Source: Heterobasidion occidentale (lineage: Eukaryota; Basidiomycota; Agaricomycetes; Russulales; Bondarzewiaceae). Taken from it: a DNA stretch of 64,000 nt. The stretch is from assembly GCA_039111635.1 (NCBI GenBank), contig JBCAQO010000003.1, forward strand, positions 682,001-746,000, in the 5' to 3' direction. Both the position numbers and the translations under genes were made by a program. Position 1 is the stretch's first letter; the number at the start of each line of letters is the position of its first letter. Positions 23,501 through 35,455 of the stretch are shown in pieces. The notes below the pieces were generated by a model. It was not told the origin of the DNA and made no database searches. It worked only from the letters and a program-made list of their open reading frames with translations.

Positions 23501-26500
23501 CGCGATCGTCGTGTTCTACATCGTCGAGTTCGGGCGCCTGCTCTGCCCGAACTTCGACAAGGCGTGGTCGCTCAACGAGGTGGCGGAGCACACCGGGACG
23601 GACGACTACTGGGTCACGATCCAGGGCCAGGTGTACGACGTGACGAACTTCGTGCAGCGGCAGCACAGCGACATCTCGGGGGAGAACAGCAACGACAAGG
23701 ACACGCTCACCACGCTCGCCGGCACGGACCTCACGGGCTACTTCCCCCCGCCGCTCGTGCTCGGCTGCCCCGATCTCGTCTCGGACACGAACCTCGAGCT
23801 GTCGTACTCGAACTTCACCGCCGATATCCCCACCGCCGTGCACACCTCTGGGAACCTGCAGTCGAACACGAACTCGAAGCTGCACGACAGCAGCTGGTAC
23901 ACGGACAGGTTCTTGAGCACCCTCAAGCAGTACCGCAAGGGGCCGTTGGTGTACACCGCGAAGACCATCAAGGCGTCGGCCGAGGACGAGGACAGTCCGA
24001 GGTGAGTCTCGGTGCTCGAGCCGTCGCTGGCTTTGAGTTTGCTAATTGCTGCTGCTGCTGCCGCCCGAAGGACGTGGGCGATCTACGAAGGCAACCTCTA
24101 CGACCTCACGGACTACTTTTACACCATCACCCAGCACTCGGGCGACACGACCTCGTACACGTTCCTCGACAGCGACATCACGGACATATTCCAGCAGCAG
24201 CCGGGCCAGGACATCACGAAGCCGCTGAACAAGGTGCTCGCGAGCATGGACACGACCACGCGCGACCAGAACTTCTACTGCCTCAACAACGTGTTCTACG
24301 TCGGCAAGACGGACTTCCGCAAGTCCGCGAGATGCCAGGCGAACAACTACATCCTGCTCGTGGCGTCGATCATCCTCGTGGCGTCCATGGCGGTCAAGTG
24401 TGCGTGATCCCGCTCTGGCCAGCCCTTCGCGTTCGTCTGGTTTCTGATCTGACCTCCCTTTTTGCAGTCTTGGCGGCTCTGCAGCTCGGCGGGAAGCGCA
24501 ACCCGGAGATGCTGGACAAGTTCGTCATCTGCCAGGTGCCGTGCTACACCGAGGGCGAGGACTCGCTGCGCAAGACGATCGACTCGCTCGCGAACCTCAA
24601 CTACGACGACAAGCGCAAGCTGCTCTTCATGATCTGCGACGGCAACATCATCGGGAGCGGCAACGACCGCACCACGCCGCGCATCGTGCTGGACATCCTC
24701 GGCGTCGATCCGAAGCTCGATCCCGAGCCCCTGCTGTTCAAGTCGATCGGCGAGGGCTCGAAGCAGCTGAACTACGGCAAGGTATACTCTGGCCTGTACG
24801 AGTTCCAAGGCCACGTCGTCCCGTGAGTGATCAAACAAAACCGGGCTCGGTCGAACGGTCGCTCATTCCGCCTTTTTTTCACGGTCGCGTGCAGGTACAT
24901 GGTCATCGTGAAGGTCGGGAAGCCCACGGAGCGGTCGAAGCCTGGCAATCGCGGAAAGCGCGACAGTCAGATCTTGCTGATGCACTACCTGAACAAGGTC
25001 CACTTCGACAGTCCCATGACGCCGCTGGAGTTGGAGATATACCACCAGATGCGTAACGTCATTGGGATCGACCCTGCGTTCTACGAGTATATCTTCACCG
25101 TCGATGCCGATACGGTGCGTGTATATTCGTCGCTGCGTTAGATGCAGTTATTTATGGGCCATCGCAGACGGTCACTCCCGATTCTCTGAACCGTCTGGTG
25201 GCTTCTACTGCGGACGATTCGAGCATCATGGTATCTGTGGTGAGACCAGGTTAGAGAACGAGGAAGGTTCTTGGTGGACTATGATTCAGGTATGCTCGAT
25301 ATATGCGCGTCTAGAAGCGCATACTCACCTCGCAATCAAAACAGGTCTACGAGTATTACATCTCGCATCATCTGTCGAAGGCTTTCGAGAGCTTGTTCGG
25401 CTCCGTCACTTGCTTGCCCGGTTGTTTCTCCATGTACCGCATCCGTACCGCTGACAAGGGCCGTCCCATCATCATCTCGAACCGGATCATCGACGAGTAC
25501 TCCGAGCCCAACGTGGACACGCTGCACAAGAAGAACCTGCTCTCGCTCGGCGAAGATCGTTTCCTCACGACGCTGCTCATGAAGCATTTCCCGACGTTCA
25601 AGACCAAGTTCACGCCGGATGCCCTCGCGCACACCGTGGCGCCTGAGTCCTGGCGCGTGCTGCTGTCCCAGCGTCGTCGGTGGATCAACTCGACGGTGCA
25701 CAACCTGTGCGAGCTCGTTCTCCTCCCTGAGCTGTTCGGCTTCTGCTGCTTCTCGATGCGGTTCTTCGTGTTCATCGATCTCCTGGGTACTTTGGTGCGT
25801 TTGGCTTTTCTCTCGGCGCGATGGTTTTTGAGTCTCACGTTGTGCCTTTGCAGATCCTTCCCGCGACTGTCGTTTACGTGAGTCCATGTGATGTTCTCCT
25901 TGATGGGCGTGTCGGCTGAATGACGGTCGCGATACGCAGTTGGTATACCTGATTGTTACCGTCGCCACTGGCAAAGCCGCCCTGCCACTTATCTCTATCA
26001 TTATGATTGCTGCGGTATACGGCTTGCAGGTCAGTGTCTCGTCTCCAACCTCAAAGCGGCTAAATTCAATGTTTCTTCAGGCGCTCATCTTTATCGTCAA
26101 ACGAGAATTCATGTTGGTTGGATGGATGGTGGTTTATATCATTCGTACGTCGCCGTGGTATCTGCCTATTCTGCATCCTCACATTGGTTCCAGATATCCG
26201 GTGTACAGTTTCTTGCTTCCTGTGTATTCGTTCTGGTGCATGGACGACTTCGGTTGGGGTAACACTCGCTTGGTCATCGGTGAAGGCAACAGCAAGAAAA
26301 TTATCATGAACGAGGACGAAAAGTTCGACGACTCGATGATTCCGCTCAAGAAATTCAGCGGTAAGGATTTCCTGGCTGGCTCTTTTATTCTGGCTGACGT
26401 TTGTCCAGAATACGAAGCGGAGGCTTGGGAGACCGGCTCGCATCGCTCGGGCGAGACGGGCTACACCAAGGCGCGTTCACGGGCACCTGCTTCGCGGCCA

Positions 26501-27229
26501 GAGTCGCCTCGCAGCTACATGCATGCGTCCCAGTCAGGCGATTTCTACCGGGACACGAACGCGATGCAGTCCAACAAGGACCTTCGCAGCCAGGTATCTC
26601 ACAGCAATCTTTCGCATCACGGTGGGCAGCAGGCGATGTCGCAGTACGGCGGGGGCATGCCTCAGCTGCCGTTCATGCCCTTCGGTACGGGATACGCAGG
26701 GTCGGCTAACGGCTCCGAGTACGGAGGCCAGATGCCCATGGCGATGGCGATGCCTTACCAGCACTCTGGGAGCATGTACGGGATGATGCCGAATGGCCCT
26801 CGCAACACCGTGATGACCAACTATAACATGTTCGGAGGCGGTATGGGTATGGGAGGCATGTCACCCGCGCCGTCTGTGACAGGCGTGGCCCCGGCTGGAC
26901 CGTCCATGGGCATGCAGCAACGGCCGATGTCGACGTTCTCGATGGCGACATCTGTGAATCCGTTCGCAGGGCCCAGTATGAGCACGGATCCATCGGACGA
27001 GGAGCTCACCCAGGCGCTACGCAATTACCTGAGTACGCAAGACTTGATGACCGTTACGAAGAAGTGAGTGCCCCGCCGCGCCCATCTCGAACCTGCATGC
27101 TGATCAAGTGCCATCGCGCGTACCAGAACCGCACGCGAGGCCATCATGGCCCGCTTCCCGAAGGCGGACCTGACGTCTCGCAAAGCGTTTTTGAACGAGT
27201 CGATCGACAAGATCCTCTCTGAATCTTAG
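20524..27229 (+). CDS. chitin synthase with myosin motor-like head (class V/VII type), copy 1
   Basis: This is a plasma-membrane enzyme polymerising UDP-GlcNAc into chitin, about 1,800 residues. ATG 20,524 opens a degenerate myosin-like head with P-loop [10 protein letters not shown] at about residues 123-132. Two membrane spans follow (about residues 910-970) with a cytochrome b5-like segment ([17 protein letters not shown], about 995). The catalytic domain starts near [18 protein letters not shown] and has TVDADT, the EDR motif in [14 protein letters not shown] and [12 protein letters not shown] (about 1577). C-terminal membrane helices, a Gly/Met/Ser-rich linker and a DEK_C-type end ([14 protein letters not shown] to ILSES) complete it; stop 27,227-27,229. 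About a dozen introns. One base is missing near 25,229 (ATCATGG where copy 2 has ATCATCGG) and one near 26,143; copy 2 is intact at both. Confidence 0.92.
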
Positions 27230-28851
27230 AGCCTCCTTCGCATCTTTACCATGCCTCATGTTATCCTCCCGCTGCATCCATCATGTCCACGTCTCCCTTT
27301 GCATCGTACATCAGCCTATCTTAGCCCAGTCATGGATTGTGTCGTCGACCCGTTCCGAACACTCTCTTCTACCCGCATAGTAGTAATACGCCTACGTTCA
27401 TACATTCTCGGACCCTCTTCGTCGTGTCGCTCGTTCTTCTTACCGGTCTGGACTTGACGTTTTTTTTCTCTCGTTTTGACATTATCTCATGGTCAGTCGC
27501 TGTAGTACTTTTTGCTCACGGACAATGAATAATAGATATAGTCGATGAAGGCATAACTGAGGCCTGAGGCCTGATCTTTGGTCTGAGGGAGCTCGGGCCT
27601 GCTTGATCGCTTCGGCTCGAGGCTGACGCAAGAAAATCTCGATCAACTCCGGCATCCACGAATGGCAATACTGCGCTGCTCCATGAGCACCCTCTTTCCC
27701 CACATCTTTCTTCATCTCCTCCACTAGTGAGGATGCCTGGCCCAGCCATCTATGTCGTGGTAGCCGTGAGCACCGCCGTAGCTGTCGTAGCTTTCAAACA
27801 AGTAAGCGCACGCTCTGGCTATCCACATCGTAATCTGATGGTGTATTGGTAACGGTCTTCCAGTTTGTCTATGATCCTCACTTGCGGCCAAAGCTGGCAG
27901 CATGGAAGGAAAACATAGCAGAGCAGCGTAGGGCGAGGGCGCAGCGCCGGAGACAGAGTGCGGCGCCGGTTTCTGTTTCTGCACACCGGTCTGGCCCCGA
28001 TTCTTCAGACGACGACGGCGATGCGCTCCTTGTATACGGCGAGCGGAACTTATCCAGGCGAAGACCTTCACTTGGTTCTGAATACTCGAGTTCTCCGATC
28101 GAACTGGAGCAGCTGGTCTCCAGAGAGGTCGATCAGTGGAGGAGCAATGTCGACATGAACCGGGACCAGTCGGGGCTCAGGTTGAGGCATAGGAGGTCTC
28201 CGACACAGGAACGACAACGAGCACAGCAAACTTCATGGATGATGTGAGTGCATGGTATATGCAGGCATGTTTGTCTGGCTGATCCATGCTGGGGACATCG
28301 TTATAGCACATACACGATCCCATATCTGTTCAGCCTATAAAGCCGATCTCTGCACAAAGAACACCAGACATCATCTTCGAACAACCACAGTCTCCATTAT
28401 TGCATCCGCAACTACCGCCATCGCCTCCCAGCACGCTGCGCAGCATCCAAGCGCTTACGATCCCGCTCAATGAGCGCTCTCTATCATCGCCCTTCGAGCT
28501 TGGCTCCGTGTCCGCCAGCCCCATGTCAACTGCGACCACCACATGGCAAACTGCGAACGCATTCACCACGCCCTCTGTGACCATCAGGAGCATTTCCGAC
28601 TCGCATCGCTCCCCGTCCTCGCGCGCCTCGAGTCCGGACTCCGATCTGCTCGCATCCTCGCTGTTCACAGGCATGTCTGACTACCACACGCCCCCTGCTG
28701 GCTCACCTTCGCTGTCCTCGCCACGCGGCGCGGCCTCGCCCACGTTGTCGTCTCCACGCATCAGCGTCGACGTCCTCTCTGCGCGCACGTCCCCTTCGAT
28801 GTCCGCACAGCCGTCCGCTGTTCCGTCGCCATCCTCTTCGCGCGCGGCCTC
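20942..28851 (+). repeat. left member of a near-identical 7.9-kb direct duplication
   Basis: This segment matches 56,082-64,000 in the same orientation at roughly 98-99% by eye. It covers chitin synthase from intron 1 on and most of the downstream membrane-protein gene. Differences are mainly synonymous SNPs, intron indels and single-base coding indels. It probably extends beyond both observed limits, because the other copy is cut by the gap and by the window edge. Confidence 0.95.
27230..27732. other. intergenic between chitin synthase and the membrane-protein gene
   Basis: This is the 3' UTR of chitin synthase (T-rich tract near 27,458) followed by the promoter of the next gene. A small imperfect palindrome GGCCTGAGGCC lies near 27,563. 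It is nearly identical in the second copy (62,378-62,880). No gene is supported. Confidence 0.45.
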
Positions 28852-29074
28852 CCCTCCGGCGGGGGCGCACAGTCCAGGCGTGCTGCTCTCGCCGCCGTAC
28901 GCGCACTCGGACTTTGGCGTGCTGAGCGAGGACGAGGGCGTGTTCGCGCTTCCTTCCCACGCGTCGAGCGATCTTGATACTGACGAAGACGTCTCCGACT
29001 TGGCATCCGTGCCAGGGAGCGAGGTGTCGAGCTGGGCGGATGTCGAGCCGCACAATGCGCCCTCGCGTCGCTGA
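27733..29074 (+). CDS. single-pass membrane protein with Ser-rich disordered tail (unknown function), copy 1
   Basis: ATG 27,733 gives a short hydrophobic N-terminus (IYVVVAVSTAVAVVAF), then FVYDPHLRPKLAAW, a basic/acidic stretch and a long Ser/Pro-rich tail ending ADVEPHNAPSRR with stop 29,072-29,074. Introns at about 27,802-27,863 (after AFKQ) and 28,242-28,335 (after NFMDD, resuming PIKPISAQRTPD) keep the frame. Near 28,197 this copy has GG where the second copy has GGG, so one G is missing and the frame breaks just before that intron. The protein has the look of a signal-anchored or tail-exposed membrane protein. I recognise no named family. It lies 503 bases downstream of chitin synthase on the same strand and is duplicated with it. 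Confidence 0.72.
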
Positions 29075-30260
29075 TGGACACGATATGTGCAACCATCATA
29101 GATTACCTGCGTCTAATCTCATTTGGCGTTCGTGCGTCTGCTTCTCTGTTTCCATTTTCATCCCACACATGGTCTTCAGACTGCCTGCATATCTGTGTTG
29201 TAGTATATCTGCCGTTTTTTAAGTCCGACCCGTGACACTTGCTCTTCGCTGTCGTACACGTCGCGTAGTCTAAAGCATTCGCGTTCTTTGTCGGTATTGT
29301 TCTGGTACGTAAAGGGATGTATGTATGTACAGTGATCTTGTCAATGAATTGAGATATTCGTGAGCCGGACGACTCGCCAATGAGGAACAAAGGAAACCAG
29401 AGGACTTTCGAACGACGGGGATGTATGATACAAGGGCGTGAGGGCCGGATAAGGGGCGCTGAGATGTTGGAAGACGGATGTGCGTCTTCCGGATCCTCGC
29501 CACTCGCATCCAATTAATTTCAGCTGCACGTTTAGTGCGCTCGTCGAATACCCCGGAAATGGGCTGTCCCTAGTTTCTTCACGCAAACCGCACATAGACT
29601 TACTATGCCAGCGTCCATGCGCACGAGTTGCACAACCGCTCTCCGAAATATGAGATATGCATATCAAACGCATCGAAAACATGATATGGACGGGCTAGGC
29701 ACAGAAACAGGGCGACATGGACGTGGATATAGATGTATGGACTAGTAGACGTACGTACGTGTGCGCAGACGCATGTGTGAGGCGCGGCCACGGACGTCAC
29801 ACGCATCTCTCCCAGGAGAGCGAACACGGCCAATGCAGTGGGAGAGATTCCTGGGTGGTATGTAGAGGAGCAACGCGGTCTGCATGAACTAACCTAAGTA
29901 AGAAGCGCACGCCAACCCGCGATAAATATCCGCGTAAATCGTGTTGGCGGAGTCCGTAGACGAGAGAGACGAGAGAGAGAGAAAGCGTCCGCGGGATGGG
30001 ATGGGATGGGATGTAAAGGGATGGGATGGTACTTATTAGCAGGAACAAAGGATCCGAGCGCGGGACGATTAGGGCCGCTTTGCTTTGCTTTGCGGCGGCG
30101 TAGTAAATATTGAGTCGTGAGCATGTCGCGAGGAGGGAAAGAAAGCACGAAAGGCGCGTCAGCACCAAATCCAAGAAACAAGTCGTCATAAATCGGTCAG
30201 CGATAGATCATCACGGTGTCCGGCGGCGGCGGCGGCGGCAGCATCGTCGAGACGCAGCCA
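29075..30260. repeat. intergenic region between convergent genes, with simple repeats
   Basis: No convincing gene is present. The stretch holds a GA-rich run (about 29,962-29,982) and a GGGAT pentamer run (about 29,993-30,028). Both flanking genes end into this region, so it contains their 3' UTRs. Confidence 0.5.
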
Positions 30261-31939
30261 TCACCGATCGGGCCACACCCGCCCGCCCACGCGAATCCCC
30301 GTCCCAGCGCCCGCTCCCGCCCCCGCCCCCGCGCTCGGCCCCGCGCTCTCAGCCGGCTTCTCGCCCATCTCGCCCTCGCCCTCGTGCTCCCCGCTCTCCG
30401 CATCCGTATCCGCGTCCCCTTCCACGTTGCCCCGCGTCCCGCCGTCCGCCGCGCGCGCATCGTCCAGCGCCCGCACGGCCTCCGCATCCGTGGCGCCCCA
30501 AAACTGGAGCCGCGCGGGTGCCCGCGCAGACCCGCGCGACACGAGCGGCCGCGGCGGCGGGGGCGGCGGGCGAGGAGAACACGAGCGCGGAGCTCAGGCG
30601 CCTGCCCGCGCCGGCGGGGCGCGCCTCCAGCTCCTCGGGCGCGCTGGAGGAGTCCGAGTCGGCGGGGGACGCCGGGGGCGGCGCGCGCGCGGGGAACGTG
30701 AAGCCCGGCGCGGAGCGGACGTTGGCGGAGAAGAAGGTGAAGATCGCGCGGCGCGGCGAGCCGCGGCCGGGGCTGGGGCTGGGGGCGAAGGCCGGTGGCG
30801 TGCCCGTCGATGCGCGGGAGGTGGGCAGGGGGGACGCGGGGGGGTCGCGGGCGTGCTGGGCGGGGGGCAGCCAGTACGAGGGGCCCGAGGGGCGCCGCGG
30901 GGAAGGGGCGGCGAGGGAGGGGCGGCGGGTGGTGGACAGTGAGGATGAGGTGAACAGGCTCTCGCCAGCGGCTTGGCAGGGGGTATAGATCGTCCCAAGA
31001 GTGTTACCACTGGGAACAAGAAGACGTGAGTACGGAGCAGTCGAGTAGACGGGGACGCTGGGCGAAGAAGAGACGCTCACCAGACACGGCATCCGACACC
31101 CTCGCGTATGCAGCCGCACGCGCTCTGCATCATCTTCGCTACGGCCTTGCAATCGAAGTACTCGGCATCCATAGGGCCGACTGCGGGGCCGGCTGTGCCC
31201 CGGGCGATCCAGACGCCGTGCCTGCGCCGTGGGAGCGCGACGGTGTGGACGAGGGCGCCGCATCCGTTCGTGCGGCGGGCTTGGGCCCACGGCGGGCAGG
31301 GGCCGGGGCGGGGCCAAAAGCGGACGCCCGACGCCGTGGGGGTGCGGGATGCGCAGGATGGTCGTGATGGTGGTCGTAATCATGGTCGTGTTCGTGGTCA
31401 AAGTCGCCGTCGGGCAGATCGCCGCCGCAGAAGAGCATGTAGGAGCCCGCGGCCTGATCGGAGTCCTCGAGGCGGACCTCTGCCTCGAGTGTCTCGCGGG
31501 AGCCATTGAGGTCTGCACCCTCACCGCTGGTCCTGCGCGCCCACACCCACTCGCCGCCTGCGCCGCCAGCGTCGTCGTCGTCGTCGTCTACATACTGGCC
31601 CGAATAGGGGTCGGCGGCGGCGTCGGCGTCGGCCCAAGCGGCGGGCCTGTACGAATACCACTGGGGTGGGGGCGTGCCAGGAACCTGCCCTCGAGGGGGC
31701 GAGAGTGGCTCAGCTGAGAAAGCACGAGCGGTGGGGTTGGAGTTGGGGGGTGGGATAGACATGGAAGGGAGTGCGCGGTGGGTGGAGGAGGAGGGAGGGT
31801 CGCGGATGGCGCCGCGACGGCGGAGGCGAGAAGCTTCGCCTGTGCGGACGATGTCGGAGAGGACGATGGAGTCGTCGGCGTCAGTGATGGCGGGGAGGGG
31901 CGAGAGAGGGCGTGCGGGGTGGCGGTAGGAGACGGGCAT
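30261..31939 (-). CDS. unknown basidiomycete protein with a Cys cluster and disordered arms
   Basis: A likely start is ATG 31,937-31,939 (MPVSYRHPARPLSPLP). The N-terminal third is disordered, with an Asp run (VDDDDDDAGG) and an Asp/His-rich stretch (DFDHEHDHDYDHHHDHP). The conserved-looking core reads RTNGCGALVHTVALPRRR and GPMDAEYFDCKAVAKMM, then CGCIREGVGCRVCGNTLG and IYTPCQAAGE across an intron (about 31,089-31,017). The Cys-x-Cys and Cys-x-x-Cys spacing suggests a small zinc site. The frame before RTNGCG does not match the upstream exon (break about 31,275-31,285), and another shift near 30,540 is needed to reach the C-terminal frame (RLQFWGATDAEAVRALDD), stop 30,261. No named family. 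The boundaries are approximate. Confidence 0.55.
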
Positions 31940-32104
31940 GGGCGTGTGTGCACAACACCTGCTCCCTCCCTCCACTCCGAGGCCTGCCCACAATACAGCT
32001 GACTAAGCATCCCCTCTTCCGACTCAATCCAGTCATTACAACATACAGTATTTCCACACAACGACACTCGATAAACACATAGCCATACGTGACACCACCC
32101 CCCT

Positions 32105-34758
32105 TCACGCAAGAACCAGCCTCTCTGCGCTCGCACTCGCAAGATTTGCAATGTCCGCCACGCTCGTCGGGTCGTAATGGGAATACGGCGAGCCCGGCCG
32201 CCCGGGCAGCGACACGTCCGACGCGCTCGCCCGCCCGTCCCGCTTGCGCATGTACGGCGACGGCGACCAGTGCGCGCTCGGGTCTGGGATGGGCAGCGGC
32301 GCCTGCGACGGCGTCGGCGACCCTGCCGGCTGCGCGTGCCCGTTGGGAGCCGCCCCGCGCGCGGGGTGCGGCGATATCGACGGCGCTGGGTACGGCGAGA
32401 CATTCGGCGGCGGCACGGGCAGCGCGTCGGCCCTGCTTGGCGGAGAGACTGCTGAAGACGGCCGCGAGTAGTACTGCAGCGGCGGTTGTTGTTGTTGTTG
32501 CTGCGGTGCCTGCTGCGACGCCGTCGGTAGCGCCTCCGCGTAGATGCTCGGCCGCCGCGAGCCCGAGCGCCGTCCCTCCGATCCCGAGTGGCTTGATGCA
32601 AGGGCGCGCGGCACGGCGCGCGGCGAGGAGCTGGCGCCCCCGTAGCGCGTCGGGTTCGAGGGCGTGCGAGCGCTTGATTGGGAGTATTCGGCTTGCGGCG
32701 GTAGGACGGGCGCGCCCTGACCAGCGCCCCCCGCGGCCACGCGTGGGTCCGCGTAGATGTTTCCGCCGCCGCGAGGGGGCCCGTTGGGCAGTGGCGAAGA
32801 CACACTGCGCGGGGACGGTGAGGCCCGCGGGAGCTGGCTCGGGGGCTGGCGCGGGCTCAGGAAGTTCCTCGCGTCCTGAGTCGTATGCAACGAGCGGCTC
32901 GGCGTTGACGCGGACGCGGACTGATGTCAAGAGAGAAACGGGATCAGCGGGTTCCAGCAGAAGACTTTGAGGGGCACGACGTACCGGAGATACAACGGTG
33001 ATGCTCGGCGCCACGGATGGGCCTGACGACGAGGACACCCGCCGATGCCCGTTCCTGCCATCATGGGAATATTGTCCGTCATAGAACGCTGGCCGAGAAG
33101 ATCCCTGGGTAACTGACGACTGCGAACGGCGGTGGCCATTGCTGTCTGCGCGAGTATATGTAGCAGGCGCCAGGGGCTCAGGAATTCTGGCCACAGGTGG
33201 ACGATGGAGGGGTGGAGGACCCCTCCGTGGGGGACTGGTCATCGCCTGTACATTGAGAAACAAACGTTGATATATGTATATCTCAAACGCCGAGCAAAGC
33301 GAGGCGTACCTCTTCCGCTGCTATGCGTCTCAATTGCGGTCCGTCTTGGGTGTTGCCATATCTCAGTGCATCTGCTATTCTCTGACGCTCGAGGGAGTTG
33401 TTCCCAGGCGAGCGCTGTTCGGGCTCATATGGATCATCGTCGAAAACCATACCAGGCGGCGGCGGCGGTACATAAACACGCGCCGAAGAGCCCTGGTAGC
33501 CACCGAGGGTTGGGGAGCGGTAAGCAGCGTAACTCTCGTCGGCATCTGGGGCACCTGCGATGCGCGAATCGTCGTCCGGCTCGACGTATATGGTGTGTGC
33601 TCGAGAACCGTGGGGCGAAGACTCTGTGTTGACAACCTCGGGGATTTGTTCAAGAACGTTGGGCACAGGGACATGGGGCGCGCGGGAAGGCACGGGCATT
33701 GTGTCGCGAGTTGGGAAAGGAAGTATATTCGAGGGTGTCATGGACGCCTGGGACGTCGACCGGCGCACGGGGGCCGGTGTCGCCCCTGCCGGTCCAGGGA
33801 TCAAAGACTGGGGTATCGACGACGGGCGTTGCGGCGGGGACGCGGGGAAGGGCTGAACCTGCGGTGACCTCGCTATCGGCGGTTCACGCTCACGCCGGTC
33901 AGCAAAGACAGGTCGTACGCGGATGCCCTCGTCGTCCTCGTCTTCGTCCTGATCCTGATCGAAGTAGTCCTCCTGACGCGCCATACGATCTCGCGGCGCG
34001 CGCATCCTGCCCCGCTCGTCATCGGGGTCCTCGCTCTGCGCATCCATCATCCCTATCCGCTGCCCTGCACGCAGCCCCTCCCGATACCCCGTCGCGCGCC
34101 CGTCCTCCAGCGCGAGCTGCACCAGCCGGTCCTGCTTCAGCCGCCTCGCCGTGTCGCGCGCGCGCGCAGCCGCCGCCTCCGCGTCATAGCGCAGGCGCTC
34201 CTGGTCGCGCAGCATGCCCTGCGCGCGGTCGATCTCGCTCTGCGCGTTCTGGAGCTGCACCTTGTACATCCCGAGCTCCTCGCGCGCCGTCGCGCCGTCG
34301 CGCAGCGCCGCGGAGCGCGCGTCGGAAGCCTCGCGCAGGCGCTGGGTCATCTCGAGCGCGATGCGCTCCGCGTGGAGGGCGCGCGTGCGCGAGGCGTCGA
34401 GCTGGTCGAGCGCGGCTTGCAGCGCGCGCCGCATGTCCTTCGCCTCGCGCGAGCGGGTCGAGACGAGGCGCTCGAAGTCGCGCAGCGTCCAGTGGGGGCG
34501 GGAAGAGCGATCGTGTCTTCGATGGTGGAGAGAAACGCTAGACGTGGAGTGGAGGGAGACGCGGTTATTGGCGTGGGTATGTGGAGATCCTTGGGGCTCG
34601 GGCGCTGGTTCGGGTACCGGCATTTGCACAGGCTCGGGGCCCGATGGGATTTCTGGATCGGGGAATTGGTGGAGACGGGGCGAGTCTAGGTATTCGAGGG
34701 TCCCACTGCTCGACGACTGAGAGGGCTGTGGTGGTGAACCAGAGAGCCTGTTCGACAT
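32105..34758 (-). CDS. coiled-coil protein with long disordered Pro/Ser-rich tail (unknown function)
   Basis: ATG 34,756-34,758 (MSNRLSGSPPQPS) begins a Ser/Pro-rich N-terminus. A strong coiled coil follows at about residues 90-260 (starting LRDFERLVSTRSREAKDMRR and rich in Ala, Arg, Glu and Gln), then an acidic patch (DYFDQDQDEDEDDEG) and disordered sequence. The first exon ends RRIAAEE; an intron (about 33,310-33,245) leads to AMTSPPRRGPPP, and a second intron (about 32,991-32,927) leads to SASASTPSRSLHTTQDAR. The last exon has a polyglutamine run (six Gln, GTT run at about 32,486-32,500) and stops at 32,105-32,107. All joins keep frame. Such a layout suits a scaffold or cytoskeletal adaptor, but that is only inference; I do not recognise a family. 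Confidence 0.7.
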
Positions 34759-35060
34759 GGGAGGTTGGTGTCAATGTGTGGCGAGCAGAGATACGCCTAC
34801 CTGTGAGAGTATGATACATCTGTGCCGCTGTACATGGTATCTTCAAATGCCGGCGCAAGGTGGCGACTCGATGGGAAAGGGGAAATAAGAATAGGTTATG
34901 GGAACATTGGGCTTGACGAACCGAGGAGACAGTACTGGGAGAGCGCCCACATCGGGAAAATTACTTGGTACTGATTTTCCCTGTCGGAGTTGGTCAAGTG
35001 GTGACATATAGTCACGGCTTGGAAAGCCTTTTTCTACCTTTGTATAGTCTGATCAAGTAT

Positions 35061-35360
35061 TCACCAGAAATTTACAAAAAGAGAAGCAAGATAAGACTGA
35101 AATAGATTCTGCAATCCATGACCAGAAAGATGAATTATAGCCGAAATCTTACCAGGCATTGTCATATGTTCAAATAGCGATAACGACTGAGCGTGATCTT
35201 GAAATCCATGACCAGAAAGATGAATTATAGTCGAAATCTTACCAGGCATTGTCATATGTTCAAATAGCAATGACAACCGAGCATGATCTTGCAGTCCATG
35301 ACCAGAAGCATGAATTATAGGTGAATTTTTACCAGGCATTGTCATATGTCAACGCATGAT
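35061..35360 (-). repeat. three tandem 90-base units encoding a 30-residue repeat
   Basis: Units begin at about 35,118, 35,208 and 35,298 (ATGACCAGAA), exactly 90 bases apart. On the minus strand an open frame (35,061-35,345) runs through all three, each giving a 30-residue unit that starts MTMPGK and contains IIHLSGHG, QDHA and LFEH. Whether it is translated is unknown: no splice context or promoter is visible and the unit could be plain satellite DNA. The right-most unit is the most diverged. Confidence 0.7.
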
Positions 35361-35455
35361 CAAGAAATAGTTAGTGTACAGCGCATGACCAAGAAGTAAA
35401 TAGAGTACAACGACAATCAGATTGTAGGGACGACTTGGATGGGAAGACGTGACAT

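Noticed and set aside
22569..23885. A 438-codon minus-strand open frame inside chitin synthase (repeated at 57,707-59,023)
   Set aside because: Antisense shadow produced by codon bias; the sense strand carries the recognised enzyme.
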